Shown: piece by piece, positions 7,844 through 15,347 of the stretch | Layout of the letters: every line of letters begins with the position of its first letter | Position numbering within the stretch: position 1 is the stretch's first letter | Origin: Verrucomicrobiales bacterium | Lineage (GTDB): Bacteria > Verrucomicrobiota > Verrucomicrobiia > Limisphaerales > J093 | NCBI GenBank assembly: GCA_024233215.1 | Contig: JACKPW010000053.1 | Location: 1 to 16,350, forward strand | DNA: 16,350 bases | Reading direction: 5' to 3' | Notes under the pieces: model-generated | Database searches by the model: none | Told to the model about the DNA's origin: nothing | What the model saw: only the letters and a program-made list of their open reading frames with translations | Position numbers and translations under genes: made by a program

Positions 7844-7849
7844 CACCCC

Positions 7850-10141
7850 ATGCGCCACGCCCCCGCAACCGCCCGATCCGAGGTCGCCCCGGCCAGAGTC
7901 AGTCACCGCCGGGCCCTGTTCCTCGCAGTCCTCGCTCTCGGGCCCGGCCTGCCCGCCCCCGCCGCGGAGGCCCGGGCAACGGTTCCGGACATCCCCTTCG
8001 CGCAGGAGTACCATGAGCCTTTACCCATTGAACCCGGTGGACCCGGCGACGACGTGCGCGCGGTGGCCGCCGACGCTTCGGGCACGGTCTGGGCCGCCAC
8101 GCGGGCCGGGGTGTTTCGATTGCGCTCAACGACGTGGAAACAACCCCCGGGCGGACCCAACGGACCCGCCTACGACGTCTTCCCGGCCGGGGACCACTCG
8201 CTCTGGATCGCCGCCTGGGACGGTGTCTACGCTGCCGGTCCCGCCGGACTCCGGAAGGTCGAGGAGGTCACGGGGACCGTCACGGTGCTGGGGGAAAACC
8301 AGGCCGGCATCGTGGCCCTGGGCCCGGACGGCGCCTGGCAGGAGGAGGACGGCAGGTGGCACGCCATCGAGGTCCGTTGGTCCCGAAACGTCCGCGGAAC
8401 TGCCTTTCGCCCGGACCGCGGCTGGTGGATTGCCACCGGCACCGGACTGTATGCAGTCAACAACGACGGGCTCCGCCTGCAGACCGCCCCGGACCAACTG
8501 GTCTCGACCGAACTCCAGGCGCTGGCGTTTGGGCCGGACGGGAAGTTGTGGATCGGCAGCCTCGGCGGACTCGACGTCCACGTCGGCGCGAATCCCATCA
8601 ACCGGTTCACCGGTGCCGACGGACTGCCCAACCACGACGTGCGCTCCCTGACCTTCGGCCCTGACGGCCGCCTCTGGGTTGGCACCGCCCTGGGGGTCGC
8701 CCGGCTCGATGGCACCGCGTGGTCGCTTCGCCACAGCCGGCGCTGGTTGCTCAGCGACGATGTCCGCGACGTCGCCATCGGCCCCGATGGGACCGCCTGG
8801 GTGGCCACCGCCCGCGGAGTCAGCGCCATCCGACATCGCCAGATGACGCTTGGGGAGAAAGCGGCTTACTACCTCGACATTTGCCGCCAACGCCACGTCC
8901 GCCCGCCCGGCCTGGTCGAGAAGTGTGTCTTCCCGGATTCGTCAGACACCTCGAAACACCGCCCAATGGACGATGACAACGATGGTCAGTACACGGCGAT
9001 GTACCTCGCGATGGAAAGCTTCCGCTACGCCGTCACCCAAAGCGCCGATGCGAAAGCCAACGCCGATACCGCTTTTGCCGCGCTTGAATTCCTGCAAACC
9101 GTCACCGGCACGACCTCCTTCGTCGCCCGCACAGTGGTGCCGGTGTCCTGGACCGGGATGGCGGATGCGAACGAGGAAGTCTCACCCATCGAAGCGGCGG
9201 AACGTCGCCGTTTCGATCCCCGCTACAAGATCGTGGAACAACGCTGGCGCCCGTCTACCGACGGCCAGTGGCTGTGGAAGGGCGACACCAGCTCGGACGA
9301 GATCACCGGGCACATGTCCGGTTACCTGACCTACTTCGACCTGGCCGCGGACCCGGCTCACCGGGACCGGGTCCGCCGGTTGGTCGCACGGATCATGGAT
9401 GGGATCATCGACGGTGGGTATGTCCTGCGCGACTTGGACGGCGAGGCGACGCGCTGGGGCGTGTGGTCCCCCGATAAGCTCAATCACGATCCCGACTGGC
9501 GGGTGGAACGTCCGATCAATTCGTTTGAGATCCTGTCCTACCTTCGCACCGCCCACCACATCACTGGCGATGACAGGTACCTCCATGAGTATCGGAAACT
9601 CATCGAGCAGCACGGCTACGCCGACCACGCCGCCCGTCCGAAGGCGTACGGCTTGGGGGAACGCACGCACATCGACGATGAACTGCTCGCCCTGGCCGGA
9701 CCCGGGTTGTTGCAGAATGAGCAGGACCCGATCCTGCACGCCCGGTTCATGGACGGCTACGAATGGGCCTATCGCACGGTGGAACGAGAACAGAGCCCGT
9801 ATTTCAACTTCACCTTTGGCCTCCTCGGCGGAATCAACTTCCACCTCGACGAGAGCGTGGCCTTTCTACGCGACACCCCGCTGGATCTCCGCCAATGGAC
9901 GGTGGACAACGCCCCGCGCAACGACGTGACCCAGGTGCGCCACCCGATGCTGGAACCCCTCCAAACCAATCGAATGCTCCCGCCGAGCGAACGCGGGGTG
10001 ATGCGCTGGGACAAGAACCCGTGGGCGGCTCAGTCCGGCGACTTCCACGACCCGATGGGCCGGCTCGAAAGCTGCGGCGTGTTCTGGCTTCTCCCCTACT
10101 GGATGGGGCGGTATGCCGGGTTCATCGGGGCTCCGGACTAA
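7850..10141 (+). CDS. Exported Reg_prop beta-propeller protein with helical C-terminal domain
   Basis: A 763-residue protein. The signal peptide is about 1-39 (SHRRALFLAVLALGPGLPAPAA). Residues about 65-320 contain propeller repeats of the two-component-regulator type, each with a 'V/LxxLAxGPDGxLWVGTxxG' core: ADASGTVWAATRAGV, AFGPDGKLWIGSLGG, TFGPDGRLWVGTALGV, AIGPDGTAWVATARGV, plus more divergent blades. Residues about 326-763 are helical and aromatic-rich, with DDDNDGQYTAMYLAMESFRYAV, SSDEITGHMSGYLTYFDLA, TRWGVWSPDKLN and RPINSFEILSYLRTAHHITG. This looks like an alpha/alpha-toroid domain as in glycoside hydrolases and lyases, but I cannot name a family. There is no histidine kinase or membrane segment, so the propeller is not part of a hybrid sensor here. 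The DDDNDG loop could bind calcium. The start at 7850 was chosen because it gives a clean signal peptide and follows the promoter directly. Likely periplasmic carbohydrate processing, inferred. Confidence 0.78.
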   Translation: MRHAPATARSEVAPARVSHRRALFLAVLALGPGLPAPAAEARATVPDIPFAQEYHEPLPIEPGGPGDDVRAVAADASGTVWAATRAGVFRLRSTTWKQPPGGPNGPAYDVFPAGDHSLWIAAWDGVYAAGPAGLRKVEEVTGTVTVLGENQAGIVALGPDGAWQEEDGRWHAIEVRWSRNVRGTAFRPDRGWWIATGTGLYAVNNDGLRLQTAPDQLVSTELQALAFGPDGKLWIGSLGGLDVHVGANPINRFTGADGLPNHDVRSLTFGPDGRLWVGTALGVARLDGTAWSLRHSRRWLLSDDVRDVAIGPDGTAWVATARGVSAIRHRQMTLGEKAAYYLDICRQRHVRPPGLVEKCVFPDSSDTSKHRPMDDDNDGQYTAMYLAMESFRYAVTQSADAKANADTAFAALEFLQTVTGTTSFVARTVVPVSWTGMADANEEVSPIEAAERRRFDPRYKIVEQRWRPSTDGQWLWKGDTSSDEITGHMSGYLTYFDLAADPAHRDRVRRLVARIMDGIIDGGYVLRDLDGEATRWGVWSPDKLNHDPDWRVERPINSFEILSYLRTAHHITGDDRYLHEYRKLIEQHGYADHAARPKAYGLGERTHIDDELLALAGPGLLQNEQDPILHARFMDGYEWAYRTVEREQSPYFNFTFGLLGGINFHLDESVAFLRDTPLDLRQWTVDNAPRNDVTQVRHPMLEPLQTNRMLPPSERGVMRWDKNPWAAQSGDFHDPMGRLESCGVFWLLPYWMGRYAGFIGAPD

Positions 10142-10174
10142 TCCGCATCGATTCAGTGGAATCAGGAAAGGGCA

Positions 10175-10329
10175 AACCACGAAACACACGGAATACACGA
10201 AAGGAGGAGCGACCAACAGGTTGGTCGAGTCCCCCGTGCCTGTATGATGAGCCCTTGTCATCAAGAGGTGACCTTGAGGATGGGCTCACCAAGCGGTTGT
10301 CTTCCGGCGTTTTCGTGTGATTCGCGGTT
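10175..10329. repeat. Small structured element with terminal inverted repeats (MITE-like)
   Basis: The ends are imperfect inverted repeats: 10175-10193 (AACCACGAAACACACG..) matches the reverse complement of 10311-10329 (AACCGCGAATCACACG..) at 16 of 19 bases. Inside are a perfect 8-bp inverted repeat CGACCAAC/GTTGGTCG (10210-10217, 10220-10227) and TGAGCCC/GGGCTCA (10248-10254, 10282-10288) enclosing smaller CTTG/CAAG pairings. CACGAAA-type ends recur in many environmental bacterial genomes from general knowledge. No protein is evident. Together with 10330-10404, where I see nothing beyond a short GCCG/CGGC hairpin, it fills the gap between the propeller gene and the toxin remnant. Confidence 0.5.
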
Positions 10330-10404
10330 GGATTGAATTGTCGTGGCCAAGGTGAGAGTGCTCCGCCCGCCCCCGACGCCAGCCGCTCGGCTTGAGAGGA
10401 ACGC

Positions 10405-10494
10405 CTATCCCCGCTCGGTCCGCCATAGCATGGGCGCGCCACCCCACTGTTGGATGCGCGTATCGTCAGCGTGCGTGTCCAGGAGGTGCGTCAT
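10405..10494 (-). pseudogene. Remnant of a PIN-domain (VapC-like) toxin gene
   Basis: A 29-codon frame whose ATG (10494-10492) overlaps the antitoxin stop as ATGA, the standard coupling of antitoxin and toxin genes. It begins MTHLLDTHA, which matches the opening strand and first catalytic aspartate of PIN-domain ribonuclease toxins (usual form xxLLDTHxxxW). After residue 9 the sequence (DDTRIQQWGG...) no longer resembles the family, and it stops at 10407-10405. A full toxin would be about 120-140 residues and would occupy most of the space down to 10142; that space now holds repeats. The call rests on nine residues plus position, so it is likely but not certain. Confidence 0.6.
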
Positions 10495-10700
10495 TGCGAG
10501 GCTTCCCAGTCGAGGCCCGTCGTGTGCAGGTCGCCGACGATCTCCACCTTGCCCTTAAGCGCGCCCTGCCAGCTCGCAACCGGCGCACGCCGGAAGACGA
10601 CCTCCACGCCGCCCGACGTCACCCGCACGGTCTCACCGCTGGCTGCCACCGATCGGATGCGGGCGAAGTCACGTTGGACTTCGCGTGAGGTCACTTTCAT
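10491..10700 (-). CDS. Phd/YefM-type antitoxin of a decayed toxin-antitoxin pair
   Basis: A 69-residue protein. Residues 1-45 look like the Phd/YefM DNA-binding and dimerisation fold: MKVTSREVQRDFARIRSVA, then a short strand pair (GETVRVTSGGVEVVFRRA). Residues 46-69 look like the toxin-binding tail ending GKVEIVGDLHTTGLDWEAS, a form common in antitoxins paired with PIN toxins. In intact systems it neutralises the toxin and represses its own operon. Here the partner gene survives only as a few codons (10405-10494), so it is an orphan that may still bind DNA or neutralise a toxin encoded elsewhere. The ATG at 10700 was chosen over an upstream in-frame ATG at 10751 because family homology starts there and a repeat that may be its operator lies immediately before it. 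Confidence 0.8.
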   Translation of the reverse strand: MKVTSREVQRDFARIRSVAASGETVRVTSGGVEVVFRRAPVASWQGALKGKVEIVGDLHTTGLDWEASQ

Positions 10701-10719
10701 GTCTGACTGTGTGTCTGAC
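10701..10719 (-). promoter_or_regulatory. Direct-repeat operator candidate of the antitoxin gene
   Basis: Two perfect copies of GTCTGAC (10701-10707 and 10713-10719) separated by TGTGT, directly abutting the antitoxin ATG. An additional TGAGGTCA occurs at 10686-10693 and 10728-10735, 42 bp apart. On the minus strand a -35-like TTGACC (10736-10731) is placed so that its -10 would fall inside the repeats, although the hexamer there (CACACA) is poor. The position suits autorepression by the antitoxin; this is inference. Confidence 0.35.
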
Positions 10720-10817
10720 AATGGAAATGAGGTCAAGCGGAGAGCCGCCACGACCCAACTGACCCAGGACTCCCGCTCGGCATCTCAATTCTCTGGCCTC
10801 CCGACGGGACCGCCCCC

Positions 10818-10823
10818 TACACT
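10818..10823 (+). promoter_or_regulatory. -10 element candidate of the oxidoreductase gene
   Basis: TACACT ends 7 nt before the ATG at 10831, matching the -10-to-ATG distance of the other predicted leaderless starts in this window. No recognisable -35 hexamer lies 16-18 bp upstream (GGCCTC at 17 bp), and no Shine-Dalgarno sequence is present. Confidence 0.3.
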
Positions 10824-10830
10824 CCTCACC

Positions 10831-12204
10831 ATGAACAACACCTCCGATGTCCCCGCTGTCACTGCCGCAGCCCTCCCCCGTCGTTCCTTCCTGAAAGCCT
10901 CCGCGCTCGCGGCTGGTGCCGCCCTTGCGGAAGCCCCTTTCGTCCTCACCAGCCACGCCGCCAATGATGACCCCATCCGCATCGGCCTCATCGGCTGCGG
11001 CGGTCGGGGCACCGGCGCCGTGCTCGATGCCCTCGGCGCCGCCACCAAGGTCATTTACCCTTCCGCCGGCTATCACACCGAGGATGTCGCCGAAGGCGCC
11101 GCGTTGAAGGACAAGTCCATTCAGGTTGTCGCCCTGTGCGATCTCTTCCAGGATCGGATCGACCGTTGCCGCGCCCAACTTCAGAAGCTCGGGAACGACA
11201 TTCCAAACGAGCGTTGCTTCACCGGCTTCGACGGCTACCAACAACTCCTGGCCATCCCGGAGATCAACTACGTGATCCAGGCCACGCCGCCGCATTTCCG
11301 ACCGCAACACGCACTGGACGCCATCAAGGCCGGCAAGAACGTCTTCATCGAGAAACCGGCTGCCGTCGATGCCCCCGGCGTCCGGACGATCATGGAGGCC
11401 GGCCGGTTGGCGAAGGAGAAGAACCTCGGCATCGTCGCCGGCACGCAGCGACGGCATCAACTCGGCTACGTCGAACAGATGAAACGCGTTCACGACGGGG
11501 CCATCGGCGACGTCCTTTACGCCCATTGCTACTGGAACGGCGGCGTCATCTGGGTGATTGAACGGGAGCCGGGCTGGACCGACATGGAATGGCAGCTGCG
11601 CAACTGGAATTACTTCACCTGGCTGGGCGGCGACCACATCGTCGAGCAACACGTGCACAATCTCGATGTGATGAACTGGGCGCTGCAGGCCCACCCGATC
11701 AAGGCCTACGGCATGGGCGGACGCCAGGCGCGGCAATACCCGATCCACGGCCACATCTACGACCACTTCGCCGTCGCTTACGAATACCCGAACGGCGTGA
11801 TGATGTTCAGCCAGTGCCGCCAGATGAACGGCGCGGAAGGCCGCGTCGAGGAGAACATCATCGGCACGAAAGGCCGGGCCGCGGCATCGTTCACGAACAA
11901 CTTCATCCGGTTCAACGAAGGCCGTCCCTGGCGCTATGACAAGCGCGCCGAGACGAACCCTTATCAGCAGGAACACCAGGACCTGATTGCCAGCATCCGA
12001 GCCGGCGAGCCGCTGAACGAAGCCCAGACCGTCGCTGAAAGCACCCTCACCGGCATCATGGGCCGGGAGAGCTGCTACAGCGGCCAGAGCATCGAGTGGG
12101 ACCAGGCGTTGAACTCCAACATGCGCCTCGGCCCGACCCAGTACAAATTCGGCCCCCTCCCGTTCCCCGACGTCCCCATGCCCGGCAAATACAAGATGGG
12201 ATGA
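10831..12204 (+). CDS. Tat-exported Gfo/Idh/MocA family oxidoreductase
   Basis: A 457-residue NAD(P)-dependent oxidoreductase, probably acting on a sugar or polyol derivative in the periplasm. A Tat signal occupies residues 1-43: PRRSFLK at 16-22, then an alanine-rich hydrophobic stretch ending SHA-A. The Rossmann dinucleotide-binding motif is IGLIGCGGRGTGA (51-63). Asp104 in ALCDLF lies at the end of the second strand, and the family signature EKPAA (174-178) supplies the conserved lysine. The C-terminal domain has the metal/substrate-region-like GDHIVEQHVHNLDVMNW (267-283) and ends with DLIASIRAGEPLNEA and a tail. This long-C-terminus, Tat-exported subgroup is abundant in Planctomycetes and Verrucomicrobia. 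The substrate is not predictable from the window, as the neighbours are not an obvious sugar operon. It faces the ankyrin gene tail-to-tail. Confidence 0.93.
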   Translation: MNNTSDVPAVTAAALPRRSFLKASALAAGAALAEAPFVLTSHAANDDPIRIGLIGCGGRGTGAVLDALGAATKVIYPSAGYHTEDVAEGAALKDKSIQVVALCDLFQDRIDRCRAQLQKLGNDIPNERCFTGFDGYQQLLAIPEINYVIQATPPHFRPQHALDAIKAGKNVFIEKPAAVDAPGVRTIMEAGRLAKEKNLGIVAGTQRRHQLGYVEQMKRVHDGAIGDVLYAHCYWNGGVIWVIEREPGWTDMEWQLRNWNYFTWLGGDHIVEQHVHNLDVMNWALQAHPIKAYGMGGRQARQYPIHGHIYDHFAVAYEYPNGVMMFSQCRQMNGAEGRVEENIIGTKGRAAASFTNNFIRFNEGRPWRYDKRAETNPYQQEHQDLIASIRAGEPLNEAQTVAESTLTGIMGRESCYSGQSIEWDQALNSNMRLGPTQYKFGPLPFPDVPMPGKYKMG

Positions 12205-12242
12205 AAGGAGCAGACACCCCGGAATTGAGTCGGCCGCTTTGA

Positions 12243-12285
12243 GGGAACGTCGCGCGCTCACCCGGAGCCTGGCGGTGGCGTTCCC
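12243..12285. terminator. Stem-loop between convergent genes
   Basis: GGGAACG (12243-12249) pairs with CGTTCCC (12279-12285) around a 29-nt loop. It lies between the stop of the oxidoreductase (12204) and the stop of the convergent ankyrin gene (12328), so it could serve both transcripts. There is no T tract on either side and the loop is long, so it may instead be a dispersed intergenic repeat. Nothing else is recognised in 12205-12327. Confidence 0.3.
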
Positions 12286-12327
12286 ACGGAGGTCGCTGGT
12301 GGCTGTCCAAGGCGCTTCGCGATGCCT

Positions 12328-15174
12328 TCACGGTGACTGATCCTTGTCCGGTTCCGGCGGGGTGGGAGAGTCCGGGGCGAGGAGTTGCTTCATTCTTGGG
12401 GTGTTCAATGGGTTGCCTGGCGATGGCAGCAGTGCACTCCCGTCCAGCCAGTGGCCGTTCGCCTGTGCGGGTTGGAGTTCCCCCCACCTGTCGCGGGGAA
12501 GCCGTGGAAGGCCGAAACCGCGCGCGTCCACCTGCACGTTCTGATCCATGAATCCGGCGGGAGTCTGCCCCAAAGCGTTGACCACCGTTGGCGACGCACC
12601 GGCTTTCAGGAGGCGCTCTGTCAGCGTGAGCGAGAGCGTCCGCGCGGCGACATGAAGTGCAGTGTTGCCGTCCCCGTCCTGCAGGTTTGCGTCAGCGCCG
12701 TTCTTTAGCAACCAGTCCAGAGTTTCCGGTTCGTCCATCCCCACCGCGACCATCAAGGGTGTGACCCTGTGGTCTCCTCGGGCGTTCAGGTCTGCTCCGT
12801 GTTCTTTCAACGCCTCGAGGACATCGATTCGGCCGACGGCAACCGCGTAGTGGATGACCGAAAAGCCGTTGAGGATGGTCTTCAGGTCTGCGCCCGCATT
12901 CACGAGGGCCAGGACGACATCCCAGGGGTCGTTTCGTTCTGGGGCCTCCACTCCTGGCACGGGAGTCCTTGCGGGGATAAGCCCGCGGGAGCGCGCCCAT
13001 GCAGCTTCCATGACGATTACCAGCGCGGTGCGATCCAGAGCGTCCCTGATATCCGCCTTCGCGCCTTCCGCCAACAGCCAGCGGATTTCCTCCAGGTTCG
13101 AGTTGGACGCCGCGAAATGCAGGGGCGTCCACTGGACCCCGCGGCTGTCGGCGGCGGCCAGGTTGACGTCCGCGCCATGATCGCGAAGCAGTCGGGCACC
13201 TTCCATCCAACCAATCGAAATCGCAAAAGCAAGGGGTGATCGCAGTCCCTCGGCGGAGGAGGTGAGCGGTCCGGGCGTGCCGTCTTTGCGGTTCCCCAAT
13301 GCGACCGCCTGCACGTTCACCTTGGCACCAGCGTCCAGCAGCACGCGCAGCACATCGATTTGACGGTAGCGGATTGCTTTCATCAATCGGGCGGAGTTGT
13401 CGGCATTCGGATCCGCCCCATGCTTGAGCAGGAGTTGGACCATTGAGGCTGAACTGGCGACGGTCAAAGGGGTGGACGGTTCGGGGTTGGGCAAGACCCC
13501 TTTGCCGGCGAGGTTCGGATCGGCGCCGTGCTCCAGTAGAAACCGGGCCATTGCCTCGTGGTTGTACTGAGCCGCCCTCCACAGCGGGGTCACCGACTTG
13601 CCGTGCCCGCTGTCCCACTGATAGTTTACATCGGCCCCTTCGGAAACGAGCAACTCGGCAAGACTGACAAACCCCCGCAGCGCGGCCAGATGCAGCGGAG
13701 TCTGGGCGACCTCCGGTGCCACGGTGGCGCCCCGCCCGATGAGAAGTTCCGCCATGGTCCGGTGTCCCGCATCGACGGCCAGGGACAGCGCGGTTCGGGA
13801 GTCATCGTCGGAGGACGCTTGATCGACGCGCGCGCCGTGCTCCAGAAGATAGCGGGCCACCACAAGCTGCCCCTTCAACGCCGCGTTCATTAACGGTGTC
13901 GTTGTCTGGCCCTCGGGTTGAGCGTTGATCAGATCCGGGCTGTTGGCGACCAACGCCTGGATGCGGCGGATTTCCTCGGCTTCCTCACTGGTGGCGGGGG
14001 ACAGTCCTGAATCTGCTGTTGCCGCGAGGGCGGGCTTCTCTCCAGCCCCGGCCATCCGTCGTTCCAGTGCGAGCAACTCCCGCTCCAGCGTCAGCACCGT
14101 TCCCGCTTCGGCCCGGCCGGCCTCGACCAGCAGGCGTTGGTTCTTCAGCGCCTCCTGGACCAGGGCAGTTTCCTCCTCCAGAAGCGCCTTCTGGCGATCC
14201 GCACCGGCGTTCTCGGGCAGTTGCCGTTGGAGTTGCAGGAGGTCGCGCTTCAGTGACAGGGCTTCCTGGCTGCCGAGCGGGTTCTGGCGGTCGTGGTTGC
14301 GGGTTTCGAGTCTCTTGAGCTGGTCCTCGACCAACTGGATCTCGCGCTGGACCCATACGGTGTCGGTCGCGTTGGTCGCGGCAGAAGGTGTCGCCGCGGC
14401 GGCTTGGTCGAGGTTGATCTCAATGAGATCCGCTGTCGGGGCGTTGAGGCGGGCCAACTCCCGGCGAAGCTCCAGCAGGTCGCGTTGCAGGGGCACGCTA
14501 TCCTCCCACGAGGCGGTGCCCGCGCTGAATCGGCGCTGGTACGATTCGAGCTGTTTTTCAACGAGGGCAATCTCCTGCTCGAGCAACGCGCGTTGTTCGG
14601 CGCGGGCAGTCGAGGCAGTCTCGCCGGGACCCGTGGGGAGTGGAATGAGAATCCTTTGACCCACCTGAAGTCGGGAGGCGTCGAGGCCGGGGTTGGAGGC
14701 GTTCACGTCATCGAGGGTGAGCTTTTGACCGCGCGCCTCGAAGAGCGGCCGATAGAGCGACACGATCCGGGTGAGGGTATCGCCCGGCTGAACCAGGTGG
14801 ACGAGCGGAGTGGTGACGACCGCCGGGCTCGGTACGCGGAGGGTAATGAGGTTTTCCTGGCTCAGTTTGACCAGCGTTTGCTCCCCAGGGAACTCGCGGG
14901 TCACCCGTTCGAAAGCGGCGATGGCCTCATTCGTCTGACCAAGTTTGCGATGACATTCCCCGAGCCGGAAGAGCGCGGTGGCAGCCAGGCGACGCTGTTC
15001 GTCGAGGCGTTGGATCACCTCCTGATAAGCCTGGATGGCGGCCGGCAGGTTGCGATTGGCCTCTTCCTCGAAGAGTCCCTCGCGGAAGACATCCGCCACC
15101 GGTTCGGCGGCGAGGCAACGGCCGGTCGCACCGAGGATCAGCAGCAACGGAACAAGAGAAAGGACGCGTTTCAT
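12328..15174 (-). CDS. Exported TPR-LysM-coiled-coil-ankyrin repeat protein
   Basis: A 948-residue protein. Signal peptide 1-23 (MKRVLSLVPLLLILGATG..LAA). TPR-like helices at about 27-115 (AAIQAYQEVIQRL, ATALFRLGECHRKLGQTNEAIAAFERV) resemble the YbgF/CpoB style. A LysM domain at about 125-180 (HLVQPGDTLTRIV ... VNASNPGLDASRLQVGQRILIPLP) suggests peptidoglycan binding. Three homologous coiled-coil repeats follow (about 196-243, 277-320, 331-375), each with a (E/D)(x)(A/Q)LV(E/Q) start and an L(Q/K/E)R(D/E)LL(E/Q/A)L end. From about 395 to 880 come roughly ten ankyrin repeats (TPLHLAALRG..., LLEHGADPN, LLKHGADPN, HGADLNARG, NTALHVAAR), some with long insertions. The tail is proline-rich. Likely a periplasmic, wall-associated protein-interaction scaffold; the partner is unknown. 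The ATG at 15174 was chosen for the signal peptide rather than the upstream in-frame ATG at 15204. A -35-like TTGACA sits at 15226-15221, but no convincing -10 was found. Confidence 0.85.
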   Translation of the reverse strand: MKRVLSLVPLLLILGATGRCLAAEPVADVFREGLFEEEANRNLPAAIQAYQEVIQRLDEQRRLAATALFRLGECHRKLGQTNEAIAAFERVTREFPGEQTLVKLSQENLITLRVPSPAVVTTPLVHLVQPGDTLTRIVSLYRPLFEARGQKLTLDDVNASNPGLDASRLQVGQRILIPLPTGPGETASTARAEQRALLEQEIALVEKQLESYQRRFSAGTASWEDSVPLQRDLLELRRELARLNAPTADLIEINLDQAAAATPSAATNATDTVWVQREIQLVEDQLKRLETRNHDRQNPLGSQEALSLKRDLLQLQRQLPENAGADRQKALLEEETALVQEALKNQRLLVEAGRAEAGTVLTLERELLALERRMAGAGEKPALAATADSGLSPATSEEAEEIRRIQALVANSPDLINAQPEGQTTTPLMNAALKGQLVVARYLLEHGARVDQASSDDDSRTALSLAVDAGHRTMAELLIGRGATVAPEVAQTPLHLAALRGFVSLAELLVSEGADVNYQWDSGHGKSVTPLWRAAQYNHEAMARFLLEHGADPNLAGKGVLPNPEPSTPLTVASSASMVQLLLKHGADPNADNSARLMKAIRYRQIDVLRVLLDAGAKVNVQAVALGNRKDGTPGPLTSSAEGLRSPLAFAISIGWMEGARLLRDHGADVNLAAADSRGVQWTPLHFAASNSNLEEIRWLLAEGAKADIRDALDRTALVIVMEAAWARSRGLIPARTPVPGVEAPERNDPWDVVLALVNAGADLKTILNGFSVIHYAVAVGRIDVLEALKEHGADLNARGDHRVTPLMVAVGMDEPETLDWLLKNGADANLQDGDGNTALHVAARTLSLTLTERLLKAGASPTVVNALGQTPAGFMDQNVQVDARGFGLPRLPRDRWGELQPAQANGHWLDGSALLPSPGNPLNTPRMKQLLAPDSPTPPEPDKDQSP

Positions 15175-15240
15175 GGTGTCGCAGGATGCCGCACCCGACC
15201 CCACCGGTTTGTCATGGTTTTGTCAAATCGAACGAGATCC

Positions 15241-15344
15241 GGCCACCCCGAATCCCAACGGGATTCCGCCTCAAAGCCCAGGGTTGCCGTCGGACGGCAA
15301 CCCTGGGTAGACGACGCCACAAGATCACAACCCCAACGGGGTTG
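15241..15344. repeat. Left three-hairpin palindrome cluster of the transposase unit
   Basis: Three hairpins in a row: GAATCCC-AAC-GGGATTC (15250-15266); a perfect 31-nt palindrome at 15277-15307 (arms begin CCCAGGGTTGCC); and CAACCCC-AAC-GGGGTTG (15328-15344). The same three occur in reverse order and orientation on the other side of the transposase gene (15827-15920). The GGCCAC at 15241-15246 also has an inverted match at 15924-15929, so the repeat may reach that far. Confidence 0.8.
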
Positions 15345-15347
15345 CGC

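Noticed and set aside
7796..7849. TTG start at 7796 for the propeller gene
   Set aside because: It would place the start upstream of the TTGTCC/TACAAG promoter and disrupt the signal peptide.
10175..10329. Integron attC site or CRISPR-like repeat
   Set aside because: No R'/R'' core sites, no integrase or cas gene, and only one unit; better described as an inverted-repeat element.
10669..12261. 530-codon minus-strand frame opposite the oxidoreductase
   Set aside because: Antisense to a clear Gfo/Idh/MocA gene and without recognisable motifs; a codon-bias artefact.
15174..15226. Promoter for the ankyrin-protein gene from TTGACA at 15226-15221
   Set aside because: No acceptable -10 hexamer 16-18 bp downstream (TGGGGT at 17 bp), and the distance to the ATG differs from the other starts; mentioned only as a weak -35.
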